From assembly GCA_017533915.1 (NCBI GenBank), contig JAFWHX010000002.1, forward strand, positions 1-55,063: 55,063 nucleotides of DNA. Direction: 5' to 3'. Source of the DNA: Eubacterium sp. Its GTDB lineage: Bacteria > Bacillota > Clostridia > Peptostreptococcales > Anaerovoracaceae. This document shows, in pieces, positions 43,218-53,300 of the stretch. Both the position numbers and the translations under genes were made by a program. The stretch's first letter is position 1, and every line of letters starts with the position of its first letter. The notes beneath the pieces were generated by a model, which was given only the letters and a program-made list of their open reading frames with translations, made no database searches and was not told the DNA's origin.

Positions 43218-43847
43218 TTATTTTATATCATCCACCTGAGCAGCGTAGATGAACATGTCGATACCATCGATATCGGCGCTCTTTATGTCTGATTCCAGCT
43301 GACCGATCCTGTTCATGCCCCTTCTCTCATAGAACTGGTATGTACATGAGGTGTCCGTGTGAAGGAAGAAGTTCTCTGTCCCTGTCTTCTTGAAGAACTC
43401 TATCATGCTTCTGAACATCCGTTTTCCGATTCCCTGTCCGCGGTATTCCGGATCGACAACAAAGAGCTCCAGCTCAGCGTCTATGCCGTGCACCGACCTC
43501 TCTTCGAGCTCCTGCGCAAGCTGTGTGTACTCGCCCCATGCGAGACCGTCATCTCTTGTCTCCGGGTTGCAGATCATGAACGCGACTTCTCTGATGAGAA
43601 GCTTCGCATACTTCATGTCGATCGGCCGTTCCTTCAGATTGGTGCAGATCAGAAGCCCGATGTCACGTCCGTTATCCTCAGCGACGCATGTGAAAGTATG
43701 ATGGACCATAAAATAGAACAGAGACATAAGACCGCTGTGTTTCATGGCGATCGGGTTATCTCTGATCTCCGGCGTAGCCCACTGATTCGACAGCAGCAGC
43801 GCCAGCTCATCAAAATCTTTCTCAGTTACCTGATGATATGTGACCAT
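43218..43847 (-). CDS. GNAT family N-acetyltransferase
   Basis: 209 residues. The acetyl-CoA binding loop is in VDPEYRGQGIGKRMFRSMIEFFKK, and the C-terminal YQFYERRGMNRIG is the usual GNAT strand-helix ending. The N-terminus is longer than in minimal GNATs and contains a helical insertion (WGEYTQLAQELEERSV). Substrate unknown. A strong terminator follows and the gene appears monocistronic. Confidence 0.88.
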   Translation of the reverse strand: MVTYHQVTEKDFDELALLLSNQWATPEIRDNPIAMKHSGLMSLFYFMVHHTFTCVAEDNGRDIGLLICTNLKERPIDMKYAKLLIREVAFMICNPETRDDGLAWGEYTQLAQELEERSVHGIDAELELFVVDPEYRGQGIGKRMFRSMIEFFKKTGTENFFLHTDTSCTYQFYERRGMNRIGQLESDIKSADIDGIDMFIYAAQVDDIK

Positions 43848-43970
43848 TACATACCTCTCCTAATCTACACTTAACTATATTTTAATACAAATTAAGGATT
43901 TAGTAAAGGCGATTGTCCTGAAAATGTGTTAATATTCTAGTGGGTATTGATTGATTATTTTGATGGTTCT

Positions 43971-44013
43971 GACGGCCTGCCGGAGCAAGGGACCGGCAAA
44001 GCACCGGACTGTC
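43971..44013 (+). other. Possible structured leader of the DUF3048 gene
   Basis: TGCCGG...CCGGCA stem (43978-43983 with 43993-43998) inside a weaker TGAC...GTCA closing stem, followed by AAGCACCGG. It resembles a small RNA element but no riboswitch class was recognised. Confidence 0.3.
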
Positions 44014-44038
44014 ATTCAATTATGGGGGTTAGAGAATT

Positions 44039-45274
44039 ATGACAACAAAGAAATTAGCTGTCGGGATTATTGTACTCCTTATCATTGCCGTTGCAGCCGG
44101 CGCGGTTGCGATGACTCAATTCAAGGGCGACAAAGAGACGAAGACGACCGAGGAGGATGTCCCGCAGGAAGAAGAAGAAGTTATTGAAGAGCCTGAACCT
44201 GAGCCGATAGTCAATCCGCTCACGGGCTCTTTTGATTTTGATGAAGAAGCTGCAAACAGAAGGATCTGCGGATTTGTCGTCGAGAACGCACAGCCTGCAA
44301 GACCTCAGGTAGGAATGGACGACCCGAAGTATTCGCCTGACATGATCGTCGAGGGCGAGGTCGAAGGTGGTATCTCCAGGATGTTCTGGATGTTTGCAGA
44401 CTACAAGAAGCTGCCTGAGACTATCGGACCGATGAGATCAGCACGTCCTCCGTTCATCAGATTCGCAGCTATGTTCGACTCATACTTCATCCACTGGGGA
44501 ATGAGCCACACTGAGGGCGGATACATCGGAGCAAACACCGTATTCAGGCGCTATAACACAGACCATATCGACCAGATGCATTTTGCTAATGAGTCAAACC
44601 TCTATTTCCGCGATCACAGCCTCGGCCAGTCACAGGAACACACAGGAAGAGTACGCGGCAAGAACGTGCCTGCAGCACTCAAGGAAGCTGACTTCAGGAT
44701 GGAGCCGAAAGAAAGGACAAAGCTGAAGTTCCGCGAGGAAAACGGCCCTGTCGGACATAAGACATGCGACGAAGTGACCGTCACATTCTCAGACAGATCC
44801 GGAAATACACACTGGACGTATGACAAGGACAAGAACGTCTACAAGACGGACAGCTTCCGCAACAATACGACACGCGACAATCTGATCATCCTGACTGATA
44901 AGACCAGATACGTGACTAACGCAATATATCTCGGCCACGGCGTAACATACTGCGACTACCTCATGAAGGGCGGTCTCGGATATGTTATCAGCAACGGCAC
45001 ATATACCAAGATCAAATGGAGAAGAGACGGACAGAAACTTATTCTTTATAAAGTTAAGAAGAACAAGGTACCGAAGTCGGCAGAAGAGCTCGTCGCCGAT
45101 AAAGCTGCCGCGGAGGCAGAAGGAAAGGATCCTGCGGAGGTCAAAGACTACAACGTGGAAAAGATCGAGACCGAATACGAGCTCAACCGCGGCAAGACGT
45201 GGGTCGGCTGGATCTCCAGGAACCATGGCGGCAAAGTCGATATCAAAGGTCATAAGACCGAGAAAGACGACTAA
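44039..45274 (+). CDS. DUF3048 (YerB-like) membrane-anchored protein
   Basis: 411 residues. One N-terminal membrane segment (LAVGIIVLLIIAVAAGAVAM) with no lipobox, then an acidic Glu/Pro linker (EEEEVIEEPEPEPI). The DUF3048 domain begins with the family NPLTG motif and continues ICGFVVENAQPARPQVGMDD, GISRMFWMF and IGPMRSARPPFI. The C-terminal domain has THWTYDKDKNVYKTD, the second DUF3048 module. A charged insertion rich in Ala/Glu lies near 355-375. The family is extracytoplasmic and of unknown function. Own terminator downstream. Confidence 0.85.
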   Translation: MTTKKLAVGIIVLLIIAVAAGAVAMTQFKGDKETKTTEEDVPQEEEEVIEEPEPEPIVNPLTGSFDFDEEAANRRICGFVVENAQPARPQVGMDDPKYSPDMIVEGEVEGGISRMFWMFADYKKLPETIGPMRSARPPFIRFAAMFDSYFIHWGMSHTEGGYIGANTVFRRYNTDHIDQMHFANESNLYFRDHSLGQSQEHTGRVRGKNVPAALKEADFRMEPKERTKLKFREENGPVGHKTCDEVTVTFSDRSGNTHWTYDKDKNVYKTDSFRNNTTRDNLIILTDKTRYVTNAIYLGHGVTYCDYLMKGGLGYVISNGTYTKIKWRRDGQKLILYKVKKNKVPKSAEELVADKAAAEAEGKDPAEVKDYNVEKIETEYELNRGKTWVGWISRNHGGKVDIKGHKTEKDD

Positions 45275-45342
45275 GGCGAGATATGGCCGTCATAATATAA
45301 TAACGTAATTTACTTAACATTTCTGACTTTTTCCCTTTCAGT

Positions 45343-45376
45343 AAAAAGCGGCTGTTTGATCCGGCAGCCGCTTTTT
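45343..45376. terminator. Terminator after the DUF3048 gene
   Basis: AAAAAGCGGCTG...CAGCCGCTTTTT, a 12-bp perfect stem with flanking T/A runs working on either strand. Confidence 0.9.
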
Positions 45377-45398
45377 CATGTGATAAAAAATTACCCCC

Positions 45399-45428
45399 TT
45401 GACAGTGTACTATTACATGTAGTACACT
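45399..45428 (+). promoter_or_regulatory. Promoter of the ytrA-like operon with perfect operator palindrome
   Basis: TTGACA (45399-45404), 18-bp spacer, TACACT (45423-45428). The spacer and -10 hold GTGTACTA-TTACATG-TAGTACAC (45405-45427), an 8-7-8 perfect dyad. A further half-site TTAGTACAG follows at 45428-45436. The location is ideal for autorepression by the GntR protein. Confidence 0.85.
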
Positions 45429-45483
45429 TAGTACAGTTCAAATATGTCTGACGATGACACAAATGGGAAAGGAGGCTTTGATC

Positions 45484-45876
45484 GTGTTCCGGCTAGATGA
45501 GAAAAATCACAGTGCCATCTACATCCAGGTCATGGATAATATCAAAGAGATGATCGTGAAAGACGTGTGGCACGAGGATGATAAGCTGCCGTCAGTCAGG
45601 GAGCTGTCAGAGGAGCTGATGCTCAACCCCAACACCGTACAGAAAGCATACAGAGAGCTCGAGCGTGAAGGATACATATACACAGTTTCCGGCAAGGGCT
45701 CGTTCGTCAGTGGCAGATCCGGGATCAGACGCGACCCGGCTATGGTAGATGAAATGAAGAATAAAGTCCGCGAGGCTTTCAGGGGACTGATGCTGATGGG
45801 ATACAGCTCTGATGACGCGGCGGCATTGATACAGGGGACTGTGATCGAGGCGGCGGCAGGCCATAAGGCATACTAA
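45484..45876 (+). CDS. GntR-family repressor, YtrA type
   Basis: 130 residues from the GTG at 45484, chosen because AAAGGAGG lies eight bases upstream; an earlier in-frame ATG at 45454 lies before that ribosome site. The winged helix reads AIYIQVMDNIKEMIVKD, DKLPSVRELSEELMLNPNTV and YTVSGKGSFVSG. A short C-terminal dimerisation helix without an effector domain places it in the YtrA subfamily, which controls adjacent ABC transporters. It heads a three-gene operon. Confidence 0.92.
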   Translation: MFRLDEKNHSAIYIQVMDNIKEMIVKDVWHEDDKLPSVRELSEELMLNPNTVQKAYRELEREGYIYTVSGKGSFVSGRSGIRRDPAMVDEMKNKVREAFRGLMLMGYSSDDAAALIQGTVIEAAAGHKAY

Positions 45877-45920
45877 CCGCAGCCGTATCGTTACAGAAGG
45901 CAATAGAGAAAGGAGACAAT

Positions 45921-46850
45921 ATGATACGCATAGAAGGACTTACGAAGAAATTCGACGGAAGTCTGGCGCTGGACGGCCTCGACATGAACGTGCCGGACGG
46001 CTCGGTGTACGGTCTTGTCGGCACTAACGGCGCAGGTAAGACTACGATAATCAAGCACCTTGCCGGCGTATGGCGCCAGGATAAGGGAACGATAGAATAC
46101 GACGGCGAGAACATATGGGAAAACGAAAAGCTGAAGTCCAGGATCGGTGTCATCCACGATGAGCTTTACTTCCCTTCAGGATATACACTGAAAGACATGA
46201 GCAGGATGTACATGTCTGCCTATCCTATCTGGAACGATGAAAGGTTCCACGAGATGACGAGGATCATGAAGCTCGACGAGAAGAAGCGCGTCCAGTCATT
46301 CTCGAAAGGCATGAAAAAGCAGGCGATGTTCTCTCTCGTAATGTCGACGATGCCTGACTACCTGCTGCTCGACGAGCCGCTCGATGGGCTCGACCCTATC
46401 GTGCGGAGGCTCGTATGGAAGTTTTTGATCGACGACGTGGCTGACCGCGGCATGACCGTACTCGTTTCGTCGCACAACCTGAAGGACATGGAAGAGATCT
46501 GCGACCATATCGGCATCATCTCAAACGGCAGGATGGTGCTCGAGCGTGATCTGGATACGATCAAAACTTCACTGCATAAGATACAGGTATCGTTCGGCGA
46601 CATCAGCTCGATCGGAGTGAGTATAAAAGAAGACGAAAAGTTCGACCCGTATAAAGGGCTGAATATACTACATAAAGAGACCCGCGGGACCGTGGATCTC
46701 ATGATAATCGACAACGACCTTGAAGAGGCGCGCGCGATCATAAACAAAAATGACCCTGTCCTCTTCGACATTCTTCCGCTTTCACTTGAGGAAGTATTTA
46801 TCTATGAACTGGGAGGTGAGAATGATGAGATCAGAAAACTTGTCTTCTAA
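45921..46850 (+). CDS. ABC transporter ATP-binding protein (YtrB/BcrA-like)
   Basis: 309 residues. Walker A GTNGAGKT is at 34-41, the signature region QSFSKGMKKQ is a variant of LSGGQ common in this family, Walker B is YLLLDEPLDGLD, and the H-loop is SSHNLKDMEE. The C-terminal 80 residues are a small accessory domain. It is followed by, and overlaps by 29 bases, the permease gene. Such operons answer cell-wall stress in Bacillus; the trigger here is unknown. Confidence 0.92.
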   Translation: MIRIEGLTKKFDGSLALDGLDMNVPDGSVYGLVGTNGAGKTTIIKHLAGVWRQDKGTIEYDGENIWENEKLKSRIGVIHDELYFPSGYTLKDMSRMYMSAYPIWNDERFHEMTRIMKLDEKKRVQSFSKGMKKQAMFSLVMSTMPDYLLLDEPLDGLDPIVRRLVWKFLIDDVADRGMTVLVSSHNLKDMEEICDHIGIISNGRMVLERDLDTIKTSLHKIQVSFGDISSIGVSIKEDEKFDPYKGLNILHKETRGTVDLMIIDNDLEEARAIINKNDPVLFDILPLSLEEVFIYELGGENDEIRKLVF

Positions 46851-48711
46851 GTCTGCATTCTCCGGCATGTGGATCAAAACACTGTTCAGAAAGAACGCTC
46901 TTCTTGCCTTCGTAGGATTCATGGCTTATTTCAGCGTATGCATACTGCCGCTGATCCTGAACTTCAGGAACTTTGAAGGCTTGGCCGATTACTATGTGTC
47001 GACGCTCGGAAGCGGATTCAGCTTCACACCATTTATATCGTGCGGATATGCGGTCGTGCTTTCAGTCATGCTGTTCAGCTATCTACACAGCGGGCCGTCG
47101 GCAGCGGGACTTCACTCGTTTCCTGTAACGAGGGGGAGCCTCTTCAGAAGCACTGTTCTCACAGGAACTGTGCTGCTTCTCCTGCCGGTGCTTCTTACCG
47201 CTGTCGGCATGTTCATTTTCGGACTTGCCATACCGCCTCAGACGATAACATTCGACCCTGAGACTGACATCCTGTCATACAGCGTAGACGTGATAGGGAA
47301 CGGCAGAGCCATGCTGTACCCATCAAAGATACTCTCGGCGCTTAACTGCTTTAAATGGTTTTTGGACACCGTGATCGGTTCTTTGTTCGTGTTCGCTATA
47401 TCGAATCTAGCCGGGATCGTCGCGGGCAAAGACATCATCCACGCTCTGCTCGCGTGCCTGCTGAACACGATCGTCCCGATCATATGCCTGCTCTGCGAAA
47501 CATATGAAAGAGCGTTCATCCTCGGATCAGGCGGCGGCACGTTCATGGATCTCGCCCAGTACAGCAACCCGTTCCTCTGGTATATTACCAAGCGGGACGG
47601 ATCGCCTGAGATAACGATCATCGGGATCATGGTCATCTTCGCAGCTTCAGCGGTCCTTATCACTTTGATCACGAGATTCCTCTACAGCAGGATCAAGCTG
47701 GAGCGCGAGCAGGACGCAACTGTATTCCCGGTCGTCAGCGACATGCTCGTGATATTCCTCTCGTTCTGCATGATGAGTCTGTTCGGGGCAGTCAGCGCCG
47801 AGCTTGCGCCGGGCGAGCACGCGACATACCAGATGGTGCCGTTCCTGCTCGGCTGTGTGGTCGGCGGCATTCCGTCATTCGTTGTATTCAGGATGATCGC
47901 AGACAGCTCCGTCAGGATAATGCGCGTAAGGACTTTGATCACTCTGGCCGCACTGGTGCTCGTCACTGCAGCCGTGCTCGCGTTAACATGCTTCGACGTG
48001 ACCGGGCAGACCGACAGAGTGCCGGCACCTTCGGACGTTGAGAAAGCGACGGTCCACACTATGTCTCCGTTCAACACAGACGTCACGCTGTCCGACCCCG
48101 ACTCGATCAAAGACCTGACGGACCTCCACAGGACGGTTCTGGATCATAAGGAATTCGTGGAGAGAGAAGAATACGACGCCGACACGATCAAAGTCTCCAT
48201 CAATTACAAGATGAAGAACGGATCGAAACTAAAGCGTATATACTACGTAAAAGCTCGGACGATGTCAGACATCAGGGAGGCCGCGTCGGAGTTGGCATCA
48301 GGTGAAGAATACACGAAAAAGATCGAGAACTACCTCAGGAAAGTGATCCTGAACGCCGAGTCCGGCGGTATCGAGTCATCTAAGGGATATGCGGAGATCA
48401 GGGGAGAAGATATCAGGCCTCTTATCATGGCTTACCTGAAGGACTATAAAAAGAACGGAAGCGACTACTATTTCGTCCTCAATATGAATGGGGTCACGAC
48501 AAACACAGACATCACATTCACAGATGATGGAACGGGAAGCTTCAACGTAAGTCCGAAGTATCAAAATGGCGGAACGGTCGACGAATCGCTCTACCTTAAC
48601 GCCGCATTCGGCGCTAAGAGCAAGCATTTCCACAAGATACTCAAAAAGAGCGGGTATGAGGAAGATATGCTCAGGTCTGAGAAGGAGTATGATAATAACA
48701 GTGAGGGATAA
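46822..48711 (+). CDS. ABC-2 type permease with large extracytoplasmic region
   Basis: 629 residues from the ATG at 46822 (GGGAGG five bases upstream; a second ATG directly follows). About eight hydrophobic segments occupy residues 15-420, including NALLAFVGFMAYFSVCILPL and AALVLVTAAVLALTCF. The last 210 residues (DRVPAPSDVEKATVHTMSPF onward) are hydrophilic and probably outside, a size unusual for simple ABC-2 permeases. It is coupled to the ATPase by a 29-base overlap. Likely exports or flips a wall-active compound or lipid (inference). Confidence 0.84.
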   Translation: MMRSENLSSKSAFSGMWIKTLFRKNALLAFVGFMAYFSVCILPLILNFRNFEGLADYYVSTLGSGFSFTPFISCGYAVVLSVMLFSYLHSGPSAAGLHSFPVTRGSLFRSTVLTGTVLLLLPVLLTAVGMFIFGLAIPPQTITFDPETDILSYSVDVIGNGRAMLYPSKILSALNCFKWFLDTVIGSLFVFAISNLAGIVAGKDIIHALLACLLNTIVPIICLLCETYERAFILGSGGGTFMDLAQYSNPFLWYITKRDGSPEITIIGIMVIFAASAVLITLITRFLYSRIKLEREQDATVFPVVSDMLVIFLSFCMMSLFGAVSAELAPGEHATYQMVPFLLGCVVGGIPSFVVFRMIADSSVRIMRVRTLITLAALVLVTAAVLALTCFDVTGQTDRVPAPSDVEKATVHTMSPFNTDVTLSDPDSIKDLTDLHRTVLDHKEFVEREEYDADTIKVSINYKMKNGSKLKRIYYVKARTMSDIREAASELASGEEYTKKIENYLRKVILNAESGGIESSKGYAEIRGEDIRPLIMAYLKDYKKNGSDYYFVLNMNGVTTNTDITFTDDGTGSFNVSPKYQNGGTVDESLYLNAAFGAKSKHFHKILKKSGYEEDMLRSEKEYDNNSEG

Positions 48712-48772
48712 TTCCGAATATGCACCTGCCGCTTTGGACAGCTGCTCCGGATAGCAGGAATAACAGTCAAAA

Positions 48773-48803
48773 CCCCATACAGCTCGCACTGAACTGTATG
48801 GGG
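48773..48803. terminator. Terminator between the permease and the surface-protein remnant
   Basis: CCCCATACAG...CTGTATGGGG, a 10-bp perfect stem between converging genes, with T-rich sequence on both sides. Confidence 0.8.
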
Positions 48804-48834
48804 CTTATCTTTTCTTGTGTTGTTACTGGCGTTG

Positions 48835-49275
48835 TTACTTGACTCTGACTTTCACCGTGACTGTCCGGCTGCCTTTTTTGAAGATCTCGCTGCCTGACGC
48901 CGTCACTTTTACTTTTATCTTATATGTCCCTTTCTTCGTGCCTTTGGCTACGGTAATTACTCCTTTGCTGCTGATCTTCAGCTTCTTTGATCCTGATACC
49001 TTTTTGAATGATACCAATCCCTGGGCGTACTGGATCGAGAAAGCTTTGGCTTTTTTGATCGTCTGTTTCTTCTTAGCAAGACTGGAGGCTTTGACTGTTG
49101 GTTTCTTTGCCTTAACAATCATCGTATTCGGATAGTCCGGCATGCCGCCGCCAATACCGGCGCCATTGTCACCGCCGTGGGAGTTCACAACACCGTCATA
49201 GATCGTGATCGGTGAAGTAGTCACGTTACCATCGTTACTTCCGATCCCGGCACAATTGTCGTCTCCGGCATCTGC
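48835..49275 (-). pseudogene. 3' remnant of a surface protein with GAGIGGG repeats
   Basis: The minus-strand frame reads CAGIGSNDG, SPITIYDGVVN, GGDNGAGIGGG and then a C-terminal module KKGTYKIKVKVTASG with RTVTVKVRVK at the end. The glycine repeat is typical of long beta-helical surface proteins in Clostridia, and the tail matches the Ig-like ending seen on such proteins. An in-frame TGA lies directly upstream of the first repeat, and no ribosome site or signal peptide is present. This is best read as the end of a gene whose 5' part has been deleted. Confidence 0.6.
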
Positions 49276-49357
49276 TCAATTGCGCCGGATACTGATTAGC
49301 GGTACAATTAATCAGAAACAGAGCTCTCTGACATTACCCTGACGGAGGGGGCATATA

Positions 49358-50389
49358 ATGATCAAAACCTTATCGGACACAGTCATACTGAGTAACGGCG
49401 TGAAGATGCCGGGTATCGGCTTCGGCACATATAAATCGACTGAAGGTAATGACGCGGAGGACAGCGTCCGCGAAGCTATCCGGCTCGGCATGCGCCACAT
49501 AGACTGTGCGTCATTCTATAAAAACGAGGAAGGAGTCGGCCGCGGACTGGCCGCAGCGATGTCGGAAAACAGTCTTAGCCGCAGCGATCTTTTCATCACC
49601 AGCAAAGTCTGGACGTCGGACAAGGCGTATGATGATGTCATACGATCCTGCCGGGAGAGTCTCACCCGGCTTGGACTGGAGTACCTGGACCTGCTGCTAA
49701 TCCACTGGCCGGCAGATGACCACGCTTATCCTGACTGGAAGGAGATCAACTTTGACACGTGGCGCGCGTTCACGTCGCTATATAAAGATGGGCTTGTCCG
49801 CGCGATCGGCGTATCCAACTACTGGCCGGAGCACATTGAGCCGCTGATGGATCTGGAGGTCCCACCGATGGTAGACCAGATCGAATATCACCCAGGCTAT
49901 ATGCAGAACGGGTGCACGGCTTTCCTCGATGGGTACAGGAAATCTTATTACGCTGAAAGAGCCGGCGTTCCATATGATCCGAACGACCGGATCAGAACCG
50001 AGTATACAAAAGAAGAGTGTGTGTCGGCAGACTGCGCTGATCGGACTGGAAAGATCTGTTCAGGCTTCTGCTTTGATGACGTGCCGGCATATTGTAAGGA
50101 GCATGGGATCGTGGTCGAAGCATGGAGCCCTCTCGGGCGCGCGAAGGTATTACAGCATCCACTGCTCACCAGCCTGGCGGAAAAGTACGGAAAGTCTCCT
50201 TCGCAGATCTGCCTCCGCTGGGAGATCCAGCATGACATACTACCGCTGCCGAAGTCAGTCCACAAAGACAGAATAAAAGAAAACACTGAGATCTTTGATT
50301 TTGATCTCAGTGCCGAAGACATGGCGCTTATCGACGCCATGCCGATAATGGGATTCTCCACGCATACGCCTAAGGACGTACCGTGGTGA
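49358..50389 (+). CDS. Aldo/keto reductase with Cys-rich insertion
   Basis: NAD(P)H-dependent carbonyl reductase, (beta/alpha)8 barrel, 343 residues against about 280 for the bacterial AKR5-like group. The catalytic tetrad is visible: D49, Y54 (DCASFYKNEEGVG), K83 (TSKVW) and H116 (LLIHWP). Cofactor motifs are LPLPKSVHKDRI and SPLGRAKVL. Residues about 184-240 are an insertion between the barrel strands QIEYHPGYMQ and GIVVEAWSPLG, holding five cysteines (C186, C221, C226, C234, C238). The start is preceded by ACGGAGGGGG. The stop is four bases from the opposing gene, with no terminator between. Confidence 0.9.
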   Translation: MIKTLSDTVILSNGVKMPGIGFGTYKSTEGNDAEDSVREAIRLGMRHIDCASFYKNEEGVGRGLAAAMSENSLSRSDLFITSKVWTSDKAYDDVIRSCRESLTRLGLEYLDLLLIHWPADDHAYPDWKEINFDTWRAFTSLYKDGLVRAIGVSNYWPEHIEPLMDLEVPPMVDQIEYHPGYMQNGCTAFLDGYRKSYYAERAGVPYDPNDRIRTEYTKEECVSADCADRTGKICSGFCFDDVPAYCKEHGIVVEAWSPLGRAKVLQHPLLTSLAEKYGKSPSQICLRWEIQHDILPLPKSVHKDRIKENTEIFDFDLSAEDMALIDAMPIMGFSTHTPKDVPW

Positions 50390-50393
50390 TCCA

Positions 50394-53300
50394 CTAAATT
50401 CTATTTGTCTTTTCTGCAAGGTCATGAAGCCATGCGGCGCGGGCTTCAGCATCTGGAAATGAGGCTTTGATCGAGCTGCCCGGAATGCGCCACTCCCAGT
50501 TGCCTTCCGAGACTCTGGGGTCATTCATCCTCGCGCTGTCGTCGAGCATAAACACATCCTGGAGCTGCATCATTGCGAGTATCGCCGGGCTCTCATAGAT
50601 CTTTCGGATTATATCTTTCGCTGCGGCTTCTACCGCCGACTTGTCGTAATGCCCGGCAGTACTGCTCCCCATGATCTCATCCGCGTGCTCCATCACAAAA
50701 CCCGCGAGCGTGCTGTTGTCGTGCGTCCCCGTATAGAATGCTCTTTGCTTTGCGACCTCTTCCGGCTGTTCCATCATCTCAAACGACGAGAACTGCCATA
50801 CATCCATTCCCGGAAGGCCGGAAAGCTTAAGAAGATCATATACACATGCATCCAGCTGTCCAAGATCCTCAGCCAGCAGCTTCATGCCGAATCCTTCCTC
50901 TGTCAGCATGGTTTTGATCGTTCTGATAAAGTCGCGGCCTGGTCCGAGCTGCCACGTCCCGTCGACCGGCTGCATGTCTTCGGGTATCGCCCAATACTCT
51001 GAAAACGCGCGAAAATGGTCGATCCTCAGTATATCGTAACGCTCTGCGCACTGCCTTATACGGCGGCACCACCAACCATAGTTGTCCTTCTTCAGCTCAT
51101 CCCAGTCATAAAGCGGATTGCCCCAGTTCTGTCCATGGCTGCTGAAATAATCAGGCGGAACTCCCGAGTGAACGCTCAGCCTGCCGTTCTCATCCATCCT
51201 GAATATGCTTCTGTTCGTCCAGAGATCTGCGCTGTCAGCTGACATGTAGATCGGAAGATCTCCCATTATCTTCACACCGCGGCTGTGTGCGTACTCCCTC
51301 AGCGCATTCCATTCCGAAGCGAACCAGTACTGCTCATGCATGACTCTGCTGACAAGATCCGGCGATTCCTTTTTGGCTGCGCGGAATGATTCCTCCGGAT
51401 CTGCAAGCCTGTACTCGTCAGGCCAGTCCATCAAAGCCATCCCGCCGAGCTTTTCTTTTATTGCCACGTATGCAGCGTAACCGTGCAGCCAGAAAGCGTT
51501 CTTGTCGCAGAACACCTTAAGACCGCTGTCATCCGGAACTTCGCTGAGGTCTATCATGGCCGGATCGCCGGCAAACGCTGATACACTGTCGTATGGCGAT
51601 CCCCCCGCCCCCGCGGGATTTACAGGAAGGACCTGCCATATACTGAATCCGACGCCTGCTATATAGTCAACAAAATCTCTTCCTTTCTTTCCAAGTGCCT
51701 GATCTCCTAATGATCCGACATGGCAGATCACACCGGCGCTTCTGTCAAGGTGCTCTCTTACAGGCGGCTCGTCCAGCATCAGGATCATCTTCATCGAAAG
51801 AGGTTCCAGCGCAAGAGGCTTATCAGGCTTCAGCTCTACTGATGTCAGAAGATCTATCGCATAGCCGCAGCGGACATCTTCAATGCCGCTCAGGTCTACT
51901 TCATTTCTGCCGTAGCTCCTGTTCACGAGCACGAGTATACGCTCATCAGCATTTACTCTTATGAAGGCGAGCACGTCGCCCGGTATATTTGTGCTCGTCT
52001 GTGTATCAGCAGGCTTTTCGCTGTTCTCACAGTTTGCCCTTCCGCCGCATGAGGAGCCCGAATTGCTCCCCGCGTCTCCGGACAGCATGATGATATCACC
52101 GTCTTTGAGCACAGGATGCTCGTTATAGATAACGCTGAGCATGCGGTAATGGAACTGAAGCTCATGATCTTCTCCGCCCCATGGGAATCCGCTTCTGTTC
52201 TCAGGATCCGCGGCGCCTTCCAGTCCCGCCTCGTCACCGTAATAGATGCACGGGACACCTGGAAGAGCATACTCGAGAGCTGAGAGCAGCTTGACTTTGC
52301 TGACTGCAGACTGTCTGTCTTTATCTGCCGCCATCAGAGTCAGTATACGAGCACGGTCGTGACTGCCGATAAGGTTCAGCGCCCCATACAGATTCTCTCT
52401 CGGATAGTTCTCCGCGAGACTCATGAATCTTCTTCCCGCTTCTTCCGCTGTGATCGTGTAGTTTATATAGTCGAGCAGGATGGCTCTGAACGGGTAGTTC
52501 ATGGTACCATCCAGCTCGTCACCTGCAAAGTACTTTCTTCTTTCTCCGTAGCTTACCTTGTTGCTTGCGTCCTCCCAGACCTCTCCTATCAGGAGGCCTT
52601 CCGGATCAGTATCTTTGATGGCGGTCTTGACTCCTCTTATGAATTCATCCGGAAGCTCGTCAGCGACGTCGAGACGCCAGCCTGATGCGCCAAGCTTAAG
52701 CCAGTGAGGTACTACTCCTTCTGTAAGACTTCCAGATCCCTTCCGCGAGCTGCTGCGTGACTTGTCATCTGCCGCTGCTGCTTTGCTGCCCAGGATATAT
52801 TCACGATATGCCGGATCCTCTTCGATAACTTCTGGCAGATCTTCGACTCCCCACCAGGATTTATAGCCCCATTTTTCTTCAGGGTCGAACTTGTACCAGC
52901 TTCTGAACGGCGAATCCTCATGGCCCCATGCGCCGTGTATCTCGCTGCTGAAGCTGCCGTCATGAGGATAATTCCCGTATTTATCAAAATATATACTGTC
53001 CGATCCGGTATGGCTGAATACACCGTCAAGTATAAGCCTGATCCCGCGCTTTCCTGCTGCTTCTGCAAGATCAATAAAATCCTGATCCGTTCCGAGCGCA
53101 GGATCTATCTTCATATAGTTTCCGGTATCATATCGGTGATTGGTGCTGGCTTCGAAGACAGGATTGAGGTATATAACTGTCACACCGAGCGATCTCAGAT
53201 ACTCGAGCCTGCCCATGATGCCTCGGAGGCTTCCGCCGTATATAGGCCATTTTACAACTCTTTTTGCAGAGTCGCGGACGTAATATGCCGGCTTGTACCA

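Noticed and set aside
43971-44013. c-di-GMP-I riboswitch
   Set aside because: A GGCAAAGC string is present but the surrounding GEMM core and tetraloop receptor are not.
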